Positions 47,493 to 59,441 of a DNA stretch of 64,000 nt are shown in pieces. This stretch comes from Pseudidiomarina planktonica (GTDB lineage Bacteria > Pseudomonadota > Gammaproteobacteria > Enterobacterales > Alteromonadaceae): assembly GCF_900177775.1 (NCBI RefSeq), contig NZ_FXWH01000002.1, positions 246,175 through 310,174 on the forward strand. The letters are read 5' to 3'. The stretch's first letter is position 1, and each line of letters begins with the position of its first letter. A program made the translations under genes and the position numbers. The notes under the pieces are model-generated. The model ran no database searches, was not told where the DNA came from, and worked only from the letters and a program-made list of their open reading frames with translations.

Positions 47493-48464
47493 CTATCTCT
47501 TCTCTACAGTTTCAAAATAATTCGCCAGCGCATCAAGCTGCTCGCAAGCGTGCTCAATGGCATTAAAGTTACGGCGAAAGTCAACGGCGGATGCCTGCTT
47601 TTGCAAGTACCAGCCAATATGTTTTCGGGCCATCCGAACCCCCGTAAACTCACCGTAGAACTCGTGCAAATTGCCAACATGGCGCTGCACTACTTCCGCA
47701 ACTTCGGTGATAGGTGGGCTGCTAAGCTGTTCGCCGGTTGCCAGATAATGCGCAACTTCGCGAAACAACCATGGATTTCCCTGGGCACCGCGGCCAATCA
47801 TAATGGCATCGGCACCGGTATACTCTAAAACCTGTCTGGCCTTTTGCGGCGAATCTATATCGCCATTAGCTACCACAGGTATCGACACCGCCTGTTTAAT
47901 GGCTTTAATGGTGTCGTATTCAGCCTGACCTTTGTACATGCATGCACGCGTGCGTCCATGTACTGCCAGTGATTGAATTCCCTCTTGCTCTGCCAGTTGC
48001 GCTATGGCAACGCCATTGCGGTTATCAGGATCCCAACCAGTTCTTATTTTCAAGGTGACAGGAACCTCAACGGCAGCAACCACAGCGCGAATAATTTCTT
48101 TCACCAGCGCGGGGTGTTGCAGTAAAGCCGAGCCTGCCAGCTTTTTATTTACCTTTTTTGCCGGACACCCCATGTTGATATCAACAATTTGGGCGCCGTG
48201 TGCCTCGTTATGGCGTGCCGCAGCAGCCATAAGTTCGGGTTCAGAACCAGCAATTTGCACCGCTCGAATGCCAGGCTCATTACCATGTAGCATACGTTGA
48301 CGTGATTTTGCTGAATCCCATACCCGCGGGTTGCTCGACAGCATTTCCGAAACGGTAAGCCCGGCACCTAATTCATGACACAGCCGTCGAAACGGCTGAT
48401 CAGTGACACCAGCCATTGGGGCTAGTATTACTGGATTATCGAGAGAATAAGGTCCAATCCGCAT
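47493..48464 (-). CDS. dusB: tRNA-dihydrouridine synthase B
   Basis: FMN-dependent enzyme that reduces uridine in the tRNA D arm. 323 residues. It has [14 protein letters not shown] at the start, the catalytic cysteine in [29 protein letters not shown] and the phosphate-binding [11 protein letters not shown]. It is the first gene of the dusB-fis operon. prmA lies 102 bases upstream in the same direction, a gap that may contain the operon promoter, although no clear -35/-10 pair is evident. Confidence 0.96.
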   Translation of the reverse strand: MRIGPYSLDNPVILAPMAGVTDQPFRRLCHELGAGLTVSEMLSSNPRVWDSAKSRQRMLHGNEPGIRAVQIAGSEPELMAAAARHNEAHGAQIVDINMGCPAKKVNKKLAGSALLQHPALVKEIIRAVVAAVEVPVTLKIRTGWDPDNRNGVAIAQLAEQEGIQSLAVHGRTRACMYKGQAEYDTIKAIKQAVSIPVVANGDIDSPQKARQVLEYTGADAIMIGRGAQGNPWLFREVAHYLATGEQLSSPPITEVAEVVQRHVGNLHEFYGEFTGVRMARKHIGWYLQKQASAVDFRRNFNAIEHACEQLDALANYFETVEKR

Positions 48465-48566
48465 CGGTTAAAAACTGTGCAACTCAAGGGTCGGAAATTT
48501 TAGGTAATTTACCCCATAAAGGAAAGGCTATTTATTGTTCAAAACAAGGTTTTTTTGCAAAAATTA

Positions 48567-49448
48567 CTATTGACAACGGCGCGCGGTGAGCATCACCCAA
48601 TCGTCTTGTATTTGCGGGGGTGCAAAGCTAAATACCGGTTCATACGCACTCTGCACAGCATCAATCTGCCGTTCCAGAATACCTGACATAACCAGGTTAC
48701 CTTCAGGTTTTACGTAGGCGCTAATAATATCAGCCAGTTCCTGCAACGGTCCGGCCAATACATTCGCCAGTACAATATCAGCTTCAAGCGTAGGTTGTTG
48801 CGACGGCAAATAAACCTGCATCCCTTCGGCTACGCCATTGCGTTCGGCGTTTTCACGAGTAGCAATTAACGCCTGCTGATCAATATCAATACCAATCACT
48901 TGTTTGGCGCCAAGCTTTAGTGCGGCAATACCTAAAATGCCCGAGCCACAACCAAAGTCCACCACTGTTTTGCCGGTGAGATCTTGTCCATCAAGCCAGG
49001 TTAAGCATTGCGCGGTAGTGGGGTGAGTACCGGTACCAAAGGCCATGCCCGGGTCTAGCATCACATTCACAGCGTCAGGATTTGGCACTTCGCGCCAGGA
49101 CGGACAAATCCACAACCGGTCACCGCATTGAATAGGGTGGAAGTTATCCATCCATTCACGTTCCCAGTCTTTGTCTTCCAGCGGATCGGTTTTATAACTG
49201 AAGTTGTCGCGGAAAATGGCCGACTGCTTTAAGTTCTGCAGCACGGGTTGCAGATTAGTTTCGGCAGGAAACAGGCCGGTGACCAGCGTTTCCTGCCAAT
49301 ACAATACTTCGCCCAGTGGTGGTTCGAAGATTGGGTTATCCTGCGCATCCCGATAAGTTACGGCTTGCGCGCCGTTGGCTTGAAGCATAGTGCCGACCTG
49401 CGGCGCGTGCAGCTCGGAAGCTGCAACCGTTAACTGAATCCATGGCAT
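48567..49448 (-). CDS. prmA: Ribosomal protein L11 methyltransferase
   Basis: Trimethylates ribosomal protein L11. 293 residues. The N-terminal substrate domain begins MPWIQLTVAA. The methyltransferase core has DPGMAFGTGTHPTTAQCL, VVDFGCGSGILGIAALKLGA (motif I) and IVLANVLAGPL (the catalytic NxL-type motif). It is six bases downstream of accC and is part of the aroQ-accB-accC-prmA run. Confidence 0.96.
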   Translation of the reverse strand: MPWIQLTVAASELHAPQVGTMLQANGAQAVTYRDAQDNPIFEPPLGEVLYWQETLVTGLFPAETNLQPVLQNLKQSAIFRDNFSYKTDPLEDKDWEREWMDNFHPIQCGDRLWICPSWREVPNPDAVNVMLDPGMAFGTGTHPTTAQCLTWLDGQDLTGKTVVDFGCGSGILGIAALKLGAKQVIGIDIDQQALIATRENAERNGVAEGMQVYLPSQQPTLEADIVLANVLAGPLQELADIISAYVKPEGNLVMSGILERQIDAVQSAYEPVFSFAPPQIQDDWVMLTARRCQ

Positions 49449-49454
49449 AAGCTG

Positions 49455-50804
49455 TTAGTGACCGCCCATACCAAGTTTCTTCTCCAGATAATGGATATTG
49501 GTGCCACCAGCCTGGAAGTTCTTATCAGCCATAATGTCTTTCTGCAAAGGCACGTTGGTTTTAATACCTTCCATAATGATTTCAGCCAGTGCGTTACGCA
49601 TACGGGCAATCGCTACTTCGCGAGTTTCACCGTAGGTAATCAACTTACCAATCATCGAATCATAGTTCGGTGGTACGCGGTAATCGGCATATACGTGAGA
49701 ATCCCAACGCACACCTAAGCCACCCGGCGGGTGAAAACGGGTAATAGTACCCGGCGAAGGCATAAAGGTGTCTGGGTCTTCGGCGTTAATACGGCACTCA
49801 ATAGCATGACCACGCACAATCACGTCTTCTTGCTTTATGGCCAGTGGCATACCGGCAGCAATACGCAGCTGTTCTTTGATCAAATCAACACCGGTAATCA
49901 TTTCAGTAACCGGGTGCTCCACCTGAATACGGGTGTTCATTTCAATAAAGAAGAACTCGCCGTTTTCAAATAAGAATTCAAAGGTACCGGCACCGCGATA
50001 GCCAATATCAATACAAGCTTGTGCACAGCGCTCACCAATGAACTTACGTAGTTCCGGAGTAATGCCCGGTGCTGGTGCTTCTTCCACTACTTTCTGGTGA
50101 CGACGCTGCATCGAGCAATCGCGCTCACCCAAGTGAATAGCGTTACCCTGGCCGTCAGCTAATACCTGAACTTCCACGTGACGTGGGTTTTCCAGGAATT
50201 TTTCCATGTAAACCACAGGGTTACCAAAAGCAGCACCGGCTTCCGCCTGAGTGGTGCTAATGGCTTGCAGCATTTCGCTTTCCTGACGCACGACTCGCAT
50301 ACCGCGGCCGCCGCCACCACCAGCTGCTTTCACAATAATGGGGTAACCAATGCGGCGGGCAATTTCCAAATTGGTTTGGTCATTGTCGCCCAGTGGTCCA
50401 TCAGAACCTGGCACACATGGAACGCCGGCTTCTTTCATGGCTTTAATGGCCGATACTTTGTCGCCCATTAAACGAATCACGTCGGCGGTAGGGCCAACGA
50501 AAATAAAGCCTGATTGTTCTACTTGTTCAGCAAAATCAGCGTTTTCGGCTAAAAAGCCATAACCTGGGTGAATTGCTGTGGCATCCGTAATTTCCGCTGC
50601 ACTAATAATGCGCGGAATATTCAAATAGCTGTCGGTAGCCGGCGCATTACCAATACAAATGGACTCGTCGGCCAGTAATACGTGCTTCAAATTACGATCC
50701 ACGGTGGAATGCACCGCAACCGTTTTAATACCTAACTCTTTGCATGCGCGCAGCACACGCAGGGCAATTTCACCCCGGTTAGCAATAACGACCTTATCTA
50801 ACAT
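49455..50804 (-). CDS. accC: Acetyl-CoA carboxylase, biotin carboxylase subunit
   Basis: ATP-grasp enzyme that carboxylates the biotin on AccB, the first half of the acetyl-CoA carboxylase reaction. 449 residues. It starts [20 protein letters not shown], has the Gly-rich ATP loop [11 protein letters not shown], the [15 protein letters not shown] segment and the active-site region [14 protein letters not shown]. It follows accB by 23 bases in the conserved accBC operon. Confidence 0.98.
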   Translation of the reverse strand: MLDKVVIANRGEIALRVLRACKELGIKTVAVHSTVDRNLKHVLLADESICIGNAPATDSYLNIPRIISAAEITDATAIHPGYGFLAENADFAEQVEQSGFIFVGPTADVIRLMGDKVSAIKAMKEAGVPCVPGSDGPLGDNDQTNLEIARRIGYPIIVKAAGGGGGRGMRVVRQESEMLQAISTTQAEAGAAFGNPVVYMEKFLENPRHVEVQVLADGQGNAIHLGERDCSMQRRHQKVVEEAPAPGITPELRKFIGERCAQACIDIGYRGAGTFEFLFENGEFFFIEMNTRIQVEHPVTEMITGVDLIKEQLRIAAGMPLAIKQEDVIVRGHAIECRINAEDPDTFMPSPGTITRFHPPGGLGVRWDSHVYADYRVPPNYDSMIGKLITYGETREVAIARMRNALAEIIMEGIKTNVPLQKDIMADKNFQAGGTNIHYLEKKLGMGGH

Positions 50805-50827
50805 GATAATTTCCTGCTTACGGGTGT

Positions 50828-51298
50828 TTATTCGATAATAAATAAAGGCTGGTCAAATTCTACGGGTTCACCGTTCTCAACCAGAATTTGTTTAACTACA
50901 CCACCTTTATCGGCTTCAATTTGGTTCATCATTTTCATCGCTTCAACAATACACAGGGTATCGCCGGCATTCACGCGTTGGCCAACCGAAACGAAGTCTT
51001 TGGCGCTAGGTGCTGGTGCGCCGTAGAAAGTACCAACCATTGGTGATTTAACTACGTGACCGGTGATTTCCGGCTCTGCTTCAGGCGCAGGAGCCGCAGC
51101 TGGTGCCGCAGCAGCTGGCGCTGGCGCTTGTTGCATAGGTGCTTGCATTTGCATCGGCTGTTGATAATGCATAGGCATGCTGGCAGCACTGCCACCGCGG
51201 TGGATTCGAACGGACTCTTCGCCTTCAGTAATTTCTAATTCGGCAATACCCGATTCTTCCACCAATTCGATGAGTTTTTTTATTTTACGAATATCCAT
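50828..51298 (-). CDS. accB: Acetyl-CoA carboxylase, biotin carboxyl carrier protein
   Basis: 156-residue BCCP. The N-terminal helix (1-35) is followed by a Met/Gln/Pro/Ala-rich flexible linker (about 41-75). The biotinyl domain has the biotinylation lysine K122 in VEAMKMMN and the thumb-region segment [13 protein letters not shown]. It is between aroQ and accC, as in E. coli. The linker's repeated Met and Gln are a local peculiarity. Confidence 0.97.
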   Translation of the reverse strand: MDIRKIKKLIELVEESGIAELEITEGEESVRIHRGGSAASMPMHYQQPMQMQAPMQQAPAPAAAAPAAAPAPEAEPEITGHVVKSPMVGTFYGAPAPSAKDFVSVGQRVNAGDTLCIVEAMKMMNQIEADKGGVVKQILVENGEPVEFDQPLFIIE

Positions 51299-51339
51299 GA
51301 CTTTGACTTACCCCAGTAACAAAAGTGAGTGTGTGCTGA

Positions 51340-51807
51340 CTATGTTGTCAGTTGTAATTTTTTAACCGCTGCTTGCAGCGCATAGGTGTATCCGTCTGCG
51401 CCACAGCCACAGATAACGCCAACGGCGAGATCTGATAAATAAGAATGTTTACGAAACGCCTCACGGGCGTGAATGTTCGACAAATGCACTTCAATAAATG
51501 GAATAGCAACACCAGCAAGGGCATCGCGCAAGGCAATGCTGGTATGTGTGTAAGCTGCTGGATTAATCACAATAAAGTCGATTTCATCAGTGGCGGCCTG
51601 TTGCACCCAGTCAATTAACTGGTGCTCGGCATTTGACTGCTTACATTGCAGGCTTATACCTAACTCACCGGCCTGCTGCTGCAACCGATTCTCGATAGCA
51701 ACTAAGGTATCGGAACCGTAAATATGCGGCTCGCGTTCACCCAACAGATTCAGGTTTGGGCCGTTAATGAGTAATATTTTTGGACTTTCTTGTTTGTTTG
51801 CTGTCAT
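51340..51807 (-). CDS. aroQ: 3-dehydroquinate dehydratase, type II
   Basis: Third step of the shikimate pathway. I chose ATG at 51807, giving 155 residues, near the family length of about 150; the frame is open to 51897, but the extra residues are not conserved-looking. Segments include [20 protein letters not shown] (catalytic Tyr in IYG), [13 protein letters not shown], and [17 protein letters not shown]. It heads the aroQ-accB-accC run, 41 bases before accB. Confidence 0.95.
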   Translation of the reverse strand: MTANKQESPKILLINGPNLNLLGEREPHIYGSDTLVAIENRLQQQAGELGISLQCKQSNAEHQLIDWVQQAATDEIDFIVINPAAYTHTSIALRDALAGVAIPFIEVHLSNIHAREAFRKHSYLSDLAVGVICGCGADGYTYALQAAVKKLQLTT

Positions 51808-51955
51808 CTTGCTGCTATATGCTGCGAACGTGTATTTGTAGAATGTAGCGCCCACTAAGGGAGCGCAGTCATTGCCATTATAGAGAAAAATAATCAATTA
51901 GCAGCAAAATACTGGTCTTATCAGAGCATTTCGCTGCAATATGCGACAGACTTTG

Positions 51956-53746
51956 CTATTGCTGAGTTGAATCAACGCGCTGCAAATGTTCTAAAAAGTC
52001 GTCAGCATTCATAAAACCGGTTACGCGCTGCCCGGGTAATTCGCTCGCGGTTGAATCAAAGAATAAAATAGTTGGTAACCCGAACACCTGATACTGCTCA
52101 AGTAATGCGTTGTTAGCTTCATTATTAGCGGTTACGTCGGCCTGCAACACCACAAAATTATTCAACTGCTGCTGCACTTGCTGGTCACTAAAGGTGTAAC
52201 GTTCGAATTCCTTGCAGGCCACACACCAGTCCGCATACAAATCCAACATCACCGGTTGTTGCCGCTCGCGGGCTAGTTCCAACTGCTGATTCAGTTCACT
52301 GAGGTTGCTGACTTGGGTGAAGGCTAAATGGTTAGCGCTTGCAGAAGTGCTGGGCAGTTGCCATAAGATGCCGCTGCCACTGGCAACAGCAATCAAGGTT
52401 GCAACTAAGGTTGCACGCCAACCGCGGGCATGACCAAGCACCTGATGCAGCATGTAAATGCCACTTAGTGAGAAGAAAATCACCCACAGCCATTGCCCAA
52501 CAACCAGCGGTAATAAGCGCTCAATCATAATAATGGTAACGCCAATTAGCAGTATCCCGAAGAACCGTTTAACTGACTCCATCCAGGCACCCGCTTTGGG
52601 TAACAACTTACCGCCGGAGGTACCAACCGCCAACAGCGGCACGCCCATGCCCAAACTTAGTGAAAACAGTGCAGTGGCGCCAATCATGGCATCGCCGGAT
52701 TGGGCCACAAACAATAATATTCCGGACAACGGCGCGGTGGTACAAGGGGAAACCACTAAACCTGACAGGGCCCCCATAATAAATACGCTGGTGAAGGCGC
52801 CGCCGCGTTGTTTATTACTAAGCTGATTAATTCGCTGTTGCAGCCCCGCTGGCATTTGCAGGTTGTAAAGACCCAACAGGCTTAATGCCAGCACCACAAA
52901 CAAAACCGCAATAATGCTTAAAATAACCGGATGTTGCAGCGCGGCCTGATAGCGCATACCCGCCAGGGCCACCAAGATGCCAAGCCCGGTATAAGTAACC
53001 GCCATGCCAAGTACATAGGAAAGCGACAAACTGAGCGCCCGACCAGTGCTAAGTTGATTATTGTTGGCGCGCTGCTGCCCTAGAATAATGCTGGAGATAA
53101 TTGGATACATAGGCAGCACACATGGTGTGAATGCCAAACCAATACCTAATATAAAGAAGGCTAACAAAGCCAACGGCAGCGGTTGCTCGCTGAGTTGACC
53201 GGCAAACCCCGAGGCCGACTGGCTACCTGCCGCAACTTGTTCTACCCGGCTGGAGGCGGCGTTGGCGGCATTGGCTGGATTACCCGCGGCCTGTAAATAA
53301 ATAACTTTTTCGGTAGGTGGATAGCATAAACCTGCGTCGGCGCAGCCCTGATAACCAACAGTTAGAGGTTGGTCGGCAGCAACGTCGCCAAGTTGCACCG
53401 TTAAGCGTACTTCGTCGCGATAAATAATACTTTCGCCAAAGAACTCATCGCTGTGCGCTTCACCTTCGGGAAAAGTAACGGTTTCGGCCAGAATGCTGGC
53501 CGGTTCAAACTGGAAACGATGTTGATACAAGTAATAGCCCGGTTCTATGTCCCAGCTAATTTCCAACTCTTGTCCGCGTTGGCGGAAGTCGAACTCAAAG
53601 GCCTGATCAACGGGTAAGAAGCGCTGTTCCTGTTGGTCTTGCTGATTTAGGAAGTCCGTTTGTAACGCAGTTGCTGGCCAACTGAAGCCGCCAAGCAATA
53701 CCACTAAACAAATGGCAAACCATCGAACGGGAACTGCTGTGGTCAT
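51956..53746 (-). CDS. dsbD: Thiol:disulfide interchange protein DsbD
   Basis: Carries electrons from cytoplasmic thioredoxin across the inner membrane to periplasmic DsbC and DsbG. 596 residues. There is a signal peptide (about 1-28), then the N-terminal immunoglobulin-like domain with the pair in CADAGLC. The transmembrane domain of about eight helices has FTPCVLPMYP and VSPCTTAPLSG cysteines. The C-terminal thioredoxin-like domain has DWCVACK. All three Cys pairs are present. It overlaps cutA by four bases, as in the E. coli cutA-dsbD operon. Confidence 0.96.
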   Translation of the reverse strand: MTTAVPVRWFAICLVVLLGGFSWPATALQTDFLNQQDQQEQRFLPVDQAFEFDFRQRGQELEISWDIEPGYYLYQHRFQFEPASILAETVTFPEGEAHSDEFFGESIIYRDEVRLTVQLGDVAADQPLTVGYQGCADAGLCYPPTEKVIYLQAAGNPANAANAASSRVEQVAAGSQSASGFAGQLSEQPLPLALLAFFILGIGLAFTPCVLPMYPIISSIILGQQRANNNQLSTGRALSLSLSYVLGMAVTYTGLGILVALAGMRYQAALQHPVILSIIAVLFVVLALSLLGLYNLQMPAGLQQRINQLSNKQRGGAFTSVFIMGALSGLVVSPCTTAPLSGILLFVAQSGDAMIGATALFSLSLGMGVPLLAVGTSGGKLLPKAGAWMESVKRFFGILLIGVTIIMIERLLPLVVGQWLWVIFFSLSGIYMLHQVLGHARGWRATLVATLIAVASGSGILWQLPSTSASANHLAFTQVSNLSELNQQLELARERQQPVMLDLYADWCVACKEFERYTFSDQQVQQQLNNFVVLQADVTANNEANNALLEQYQVFGLPTILFFDSTASELPGQRVTGFMNADDFLEHLQRVDSTQQ

Positions 53747-54078
53747 GAATGGGTGCTTCCTTTAGTTATTTGATCCAGCCATTGCAAATAGTCATCAGAA
53801 CCTTGACTAATACTTACGCCAATTAGTTCCGGAGTCACATAGGGATGAGCCGCTTTAATAGTGGTAAACAGCGCGTCAATATTAGCGGTGGTCGTTTTAA
53901 TCAGCAACAGTACCTCGTGGTCGGTAACCACTTCACCTTCCCACTCATAAACCGAGAGCGCCTGCGGCAACATAGTTACACAAGCCGCCAGTTTTTGGGT
54001 AACTAATTGCCCGGCAATTTGCTCAGCACATTGCTGGGTTGGGCAACTGGTAAATACCACTTGATAGCCTTGGCTCAT
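53743..54078 (-). CDS. cutA: Divalent cation tolerance protein CutA
   Basis: 111-residue CutA1 trimer-forming protein linked to copper tolerance; the mechanism is not established. It has the family segments FTSCPTQQCAEQIAGQLV, KLAACVTMLP and YEWEGEV, plus the C-terminal HPYVTPELIGV. Its stop overlaps the dsbD start (ATGA). It is divergent from groES. Confidence 0.95.
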   Translation of the reverse strand: MSQGYQVVFTSCPTQQCAEQIAGQLVTQKLAACVTMLPQALSVYEWEGEVVTDHEVLLLIKTTTANIDALFTTIKAAHPYVTPELIGVSISQGSDDYLQWLDQITKGSTHS

Positions 54079-54148
54079 AGTCGCTTGGTTCCTGATTCAA
54101 ATCGGTTGCCCAGTATACCTAAATTGATAAAAAAATTTAGCCTCAAGC

Positions 54149-54177
54149 CTTGTGTTGCTGAAATTCAGCCCCACTTA
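54149..54177 (+). promoter_or_regulatory. Sigma-32-type heat-shock promoter for groESL
   Basis: CTTGTGT (54149-54155), 13 bases, CCCCACTTA (54169-54177). This resembles the E. coli consensus CTTGAAA-N14-CCCCATNTA, about 80 bases before groES. No CIRCE inverted repeat (HrcA site) is present, consistent with sigma-32 rather than HrcA control. Confidence 0.65.
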
Positions 54178-54256
54178 TGTTGCACATATCTTTTAACGGC
54201 TCTTGCTATAAGAGCTTTGTTATCAACCCCAAAACTTGGTTTAGGAGTTATCAACT

Positions 54257-54550
54257 ATGAAACTTCGTCCTTTACATGATCGCGTGATCATTAAACGTTC
54301 AGAAGCAGAATCAAAGTCAGCTGGCGGCATCGTGCTGACCGGATCGGCTGCAGAAAAGTCTACCCGTGGTGAGATTGTTGCTGTGGGCAACGGCCGTATC
54401 CTTGAGAACGGTGACGTTCAGGCTCTGGATGTGAAAGTAGGCGATAAAGTTTTATTCAGCGAAGGCTACGGCGTCAAAACTGAAAAAATTGACGGTGAAG
54501 AATATTTAATCATGAGCGAATCGGACATTTTGGCTGTTGTTGAAGGCTAG
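54257..54550 (+). CDS. groES: Co-chaperonin GroES
   Basis: 97-residue subunit of the heptameric lid of the GroEL chamber. [14 protein letters not shown] and the mobile loop region [11 protein letters not shown] (GroEL-binding) are typical. ATG at 54257 follows AGGAG. groEL follows after 71 bases. Expression is probably driven by the heat-shock promoter upstream. Confidence 0.98.
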   Translation: MKLRPLHDRVIIKRSEAESKSAGGIVLTGSAAEKSTRGEIVAVGNGRILENGDVQALDVKVGDKVLFSEGYGVKTEKIDGEEYLIMSESDILAVVEG

Positions 54551-54600
54551 TTTTTGCAAGCCAATGAAACGACCAACCCTATTTGCTGAAATTAAGCTGA

Positions 54601-56256
<1,656 letters not shown>

Positions 56257-56282
56257 GCCTCCTGGCTAACCGGTAACAATAG

Positions 56283-56312
56283 AAGAGCTCGCCTTGGCGG
56301 GCTCTTTTTTTT
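56283..56312 (+). terminator. Rho-independent terminator after groEL
   Basis: AGAGCTCGC / GCGGGCTCT stem (one G-T pair) with loop CTTG, followed by eight T. Confidence 0.92.
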
Positions 56313-56420
56313 GGGCGAATGCCGGCGATGGAATTTAATGCCGCATGAACTGTCTATACTAGTAGTTACATAAAGCACAATGCTTGTGCAGATTTTTGCA
56401 TTTCCGAAGGAGGAACTGCC

Positions 56421-56930
56421 ATGAAACGTACATTATTAGGATTAAGTTTATATGCAATGGCCATGTCAGCGGCGCATGCGGGCACGGCGGAAGTTACCTG
56501 GGGTGACGTCGATGAATTCCACGATGTTCGCGCGGCGGCGGATGAACGGCCGGGCTATCAGGAGCGTCTGGTAAATGAATTAACGGCTCATTTTCAGGAG
56601 CTCGCTACCACTTTACCTGAAGGCTACACCTGGAAAGTAAAAGTCACGGATTTGGATTTGGCTGGGCGACTGGATTTTGCCGAGGTAGGTAGCAGAACCA
56701 AACAAGTGCGTACCGTGGATGACATTGAGTATCCTCGTATTAATTTCAAGTCAGAACTTACTGATGCCAGTGGCAATGTGGTGGAACAGCGCAGTGTTGA
56801 ACTGAAAGATATGCGCTTTTTAGATGGCGTGTCTAGAGCCTCTCGTGCGCAAAACGAAAGACTCTACTTTGAAAAGAAAATGATTCGGGACTGGTTCCAC
56901 AGTGGCGAAGGCCCGAAAAAATCAAGCTAG
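56421..56930 (+). CDS. DUF3016 exported protein
   Basis: 169 residues. It has a signal peptide (cleavage near AHA-GTAEV, residue 21) and a single DUF3016 domain, with the family segments VTWGDVDEFHDVR, WKVKVTDLDLAG and YPRINFKSEL. Predicted periplasmic; function unknown. A TATACT-type -10 lies about 60 bases upstream, and AAGGAGGAA precedes the ATG. Its TAG overlaps the TAG of the convergent gene (CTAG at 56927-56930). Confidence 0.85.
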   Translation: MKRTLLGLSLYAMAMSAAHAGTAEVTWGDVDEFHDVRAAADERPGYQERLVNELTAHFQELATTLPEGYTWKVKVTDLDLAGRLDFAEVGSRTKQVRTVDDIEYPRINFKSELTDASGNVVEQRSVELKDMRFLDGVSRASRAQNERLYFEKKMIRDWFHSGEGPKKSS

Positions 56931-57235
56931 TTCGCGCGACGAACGACTTTCAACGTAGCTAGTGTTTCTAACATAAGCTGTAGGCGGAGCACCACCGCTT
57001 GCAGCTTTTCTTCGTTGTCACGGTCCGCTTGCCAGCTTTCAAAGTGCTGCACGGTTTCAGCCAGGTAAGGCTGAAATTTATTGCTGGAGGTAGTGAAAAT
57101 GCTGTCGCTGGCGAACACATCACTAAACTTCGCACCACCTTGCTTGCGAATATCATCTAAATACTGATCGGCATCTACTACTTGCCGATAAATATCCTGC
57201 AGTTGTTGCTGAAGCTTTTCTTCTATTTGATCCAT
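56927..57235 (-). CDS. Hypothetical helical protein (weak PriC resemblance)
   Basis: 102-residue cytoplasmic protein that looks almost entirely helical. The pattern of a central FSDVFASDSIF segment followed by long amphipathic helices recalls the N-terminal part of PriC-type primosomal proteins, but the match is weak and I do not assign it. It lies 38 bases downstream of epmB in the same direction's transcript order reversed: epmB (stop 57274) reads into it on the minus strand, so they may share a message. It overlaps the DUF3016 gene tail to tail. Confidence 0.6.
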   Translation of the reverse strand: MDQIEEKLQQQLQDIYRQVVDADQYLDDIRKQGGAKFSDVFASDSIFTTSSNKFQPYLAETVQHFESWQADRDNEEKLQAVVLRLQLMLETLATLKVVRRAN

Positions 57236-57273
57236 GCTGATTTCCGTTCTATTCGAAGTGTTTTAAGACGTGT

Positions 57274-58275
57274 TCAAAGTAATGGTGTTTTACTGGCTTC
57301 ACCGGCACATTCTCGCACCAATTTCGGCACTAAGAAACCGGGCAGTTCGTTTCTAAGCTCTGTTAACAGTTGCAAGGCGATAGCGTCGCTTACGGCAAAA
57401 TGGCTGGCACCGGCTACTGCGTCTAATTGATGCAGATAATAAGGCAAGGTATGTGCACTGAATAGCGCTTCACTAAGTTCTATTAGCGTCGTTGCCGAGT
57501 CATTCACGCCAGCTAAAAGTACGCTTTGGTTCAATAAGGTAACGCCGGCATCTTTCCAACTGTTCAAACCCACCGCCAATGCTGGTGAGATTTCATTTGG
57601 ATGATTGGCGTGAATCACCAGAATAATCTTCAGACCAGTTTGCACCAGTTGTTCGGCCAAGGCGCTTTGTAAGCGACTGGGAATAACTACCGGCAAACGG
57701 GAGTGAATACGCAGCCGCTTAATATGTGGAATGTCGGCACAAGCCTTAGCAAACGCCAGAATATGCTTGTCGCTGGCCATGAGCGGGTCGCCACCACTGA
57801 GAATCACTTCATTCAGCTCAGGGTGTTGGCTTATATAGTCCAACGCCTGCTGTTGCTGCTCACGACCAAAACTATGCTGTTCGTACGGAAAGTGCCGACG
57901 AAAGCAGTAACGACAGTTAATGGCACAGCCGCCACGAAATACCACCAGCACCCGAGATTTATATTTGTGTAGCAGGCCTGGCAATTCGGAGTCCTGCTCG
58001 AGTAGCGGATCTTCGGTGAAGCCTTGCTTTTGAACAAATTCATCGGCAAGCGGCAACACTTGGCGTAATAAAGGGTCGGCAATGTCACCTTTGCGCATTA
58101 AGCTAATAAAGTGATGGGGCACGCGCATAGGGAACAGCTGGCGCGCGGCCAGATTCTGCTGAATAAAGTGTTCCGGCAATTGTAATAGTTGCCCAAGTTC
58201 AACGGGATCAGAGCAGGCCTGCGCAAGCTCCTGCTGCCACTGGGGACGAACTTCACTAATAGCGATTTGACTCAA
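57274..58275 (-). CDS. epmB: EF-P beta-lysylation protein EpmB
   Basis: Radical-SAM, PLP-dependent lysine 2,3-aminomutase that makes (R)-beta-lysine for EF-P modification. 333 residues. The cluster-binding CxxxCxxC is C117, C121, C124 in RGGCAINCRYCFRRH. LSGGDPLMASD follows. A Lys near the C-terminus (GEASKTPLL) is the likely PLP site by comparison with other family members. It is divergent from efp (117 bases between starts), as in E. coli. Confidence 0.95.
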   Translation of the reverse strand: MSQIAISEVRPQWQQELAQACSDPVELGQLLQLPEHFIQQNLAARQLFPMRVPHHFISLMRKGDIADPLLRQVLPLADEFVQKQGFTEDPLLEQDSELPGLLHKYKSRVLVVFRGGCAINCRYCFRRHFPYEQHSFGREQQQQALDYISQHPELNEVILSGGDPLMASDKHILAFAKACADIPHIKRLRIHSRLPVVIPSRLQSALAEQLVQTGLKIILVIHANHPNEISPALAVGLNSWKDAGVTLLNQSVLLAGVNDSATTLIELSEALFSAHTLPYYLHQLDAVAGASHFAVSDAIALQLLTELRNELPGFLVPKLVRECAGEASKTPLL

Positions 58276-58392
58276 TCCGAACCATGCCTTTCTTAGATGA
58301 TTTCAAAACACATTTATTTTACCTGAAAAGCATAACTTTTTGGTTTATTATTGGCGTTGAATTCAGTGCATTGAAACTTATCTGAGGAATGT

Positions 58393-58962
58393 ATGGCAAA
58401 TTACGGCACCAATGAGTTTAAAGCTGGCCTGAAAATTATGCAGGATGGCGAACCTTGTAACATCCTGGAAAACGAAATGGTTAAACCGGGCAAGGGCCAG
58501 GCTTTTAGCCGAGTGAAAATTCGTAAGTTAATCAGCGGCAAAGTGGTAGAAAAAACCTTTAAGTCGGGCGATAGCGTAGAAGGCGCTGACGTACTTGATG
58601 TTGAACTGGCCTATTTATATAACGACGGCGAGTTCTGGCACTTCATGAATAATGAAACTTTCGAGCAAGTTGCTGCAGATGAGAAAGCTGTTGGCGACAG
58701 CGTGAAGTGGCTGGTTGAACAAGACGTTTGTACCATCACCCTATGGGACGGTAATCCGATTGCGGTGGCCCCACCGAACTTCGTGGAACTGGAAATTACC
58801 GAAACGGATCCAGGCTTAAAAGGTGATACGGCAGGTACTGGCGGCAAGCCGGCAACCTTATCAACCGGCGCTGTGGTTAAGGTTCCGCTGTTTGTGCAAA
58901 TTGGTGAAGTGATTAAAGTTGATACTCGTTCTGGAGAATATGTATCACGCGTCCAAAAATAG
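58393..58962 (+). CDS. efp: Elongation factor P
   Basis: Rescues ribosomes stalled at polyproline. 189 residues, three OB-like beta domains. The modified lysine is K34 in VKPGKGQAF, the E. coli-type tip that is beta-lysylated; epmA and epmB in this window fit this exactly. The C-terminal [17 protein letters not shown] is conserved. ATG at 58393 follows GAGGA. The hydroxylase gene epmC is not in the window. Confidence 0.98.
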   Translation: MANYGTNEFKAGLKIMQDGEPCNILENEMVKPGKGQAFSRVKIRKLISGKVVEKTFKSGDSVEGADVLDVELAYLYNDGEFWHFMNNETFEQVAADEKAVGDSVKWLVEQDVCTITLWDGNPIAVAPPNFVELEITETDPGLKGDTAGTGGKPATLSTGAVVKVPLFVQIGEVIKVDTRSGEYVSRVQK

Positions 58963-58997
58963 TCTAGTCTGATAGAACTATTTTGATGGGGTAAGTG

Positions 58998-59441
58998 ATG
59001 GCAAAATCGGCAAGTCGGTTCGTCATTGAACAGTTCGGGCAAGTGCTTTGGATTATTGTCCAGGGCGGTATCAACAAAGATTTTGCCCAGCGCTATAGCG
59101 ATGCGGTGCGCGCCGCAGCCTCTCCCATTATTGGCCAGCCCTGGATTCGGATTAATGACATTCGAGGCTGGCAACTTGGCGGACCAGAAGTTATTCCACC
59201 GCTACACGAATTAATGCTGTGGTGTGAGCAGAATCAGCTCGCGCACAGCATTAATATTGTGTCTTTGCCTCACCTGCAAACTTATATGTTGAATCAAATG
59301 ATGGCCGCCATTCCGCGCCGGTCGGTTCGGCATATGCTCGAAAGCCCAGCGGCAACCTTTGCGTTGCTCGAAAAACTGCAGCAGCCGTTAACACCCGAGC
59401 AGCAAGATCGCGTTGAACAACTTTGGCAGCAACTACATTAA
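58998..59441 (+). CDS. Hypothetical protein coupled to epmA
   Basis: 147 residues, unrecognised. The fold pattern (an N-terminal beta pair, VLWIIVQGGINKDFAQRYSD, then INDIRGWQLGGPE and helical segments) recalls SpoIIAA/STAS-like domains, but no diagnostic motif is visible, so this is only a suggestion. ATG at 58998 is preferred, with GGGGTAAG upstream, over the GTG one codon before. Its TAA is immediately followed by the epmA ATG with no gap, and efp ends 35 bases upstream. Translational coupling with epmA is likely. Function unknown. Confidence 0.7.
   Translation: MAKSASRFVIEQFGQVLWIIVQGGINKDFAQRYSDAVRAAASPIIGQPWIRINDIRGWQLGGPEVIPPLHELMLWCEQNQLAHSINIVSLPHLQTYMLNQMMAAIPRRSVRHMLESPAATFALLEKLQQPLTPEQQDRVEQLWQQLH

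Noticed and set aside
54079..54256. CIRCE element upstream of groES
   Set aside because: No TTAGCACTC-N9-GAGTGCTAA repeat is present; the sigma-32-type element explains the region.
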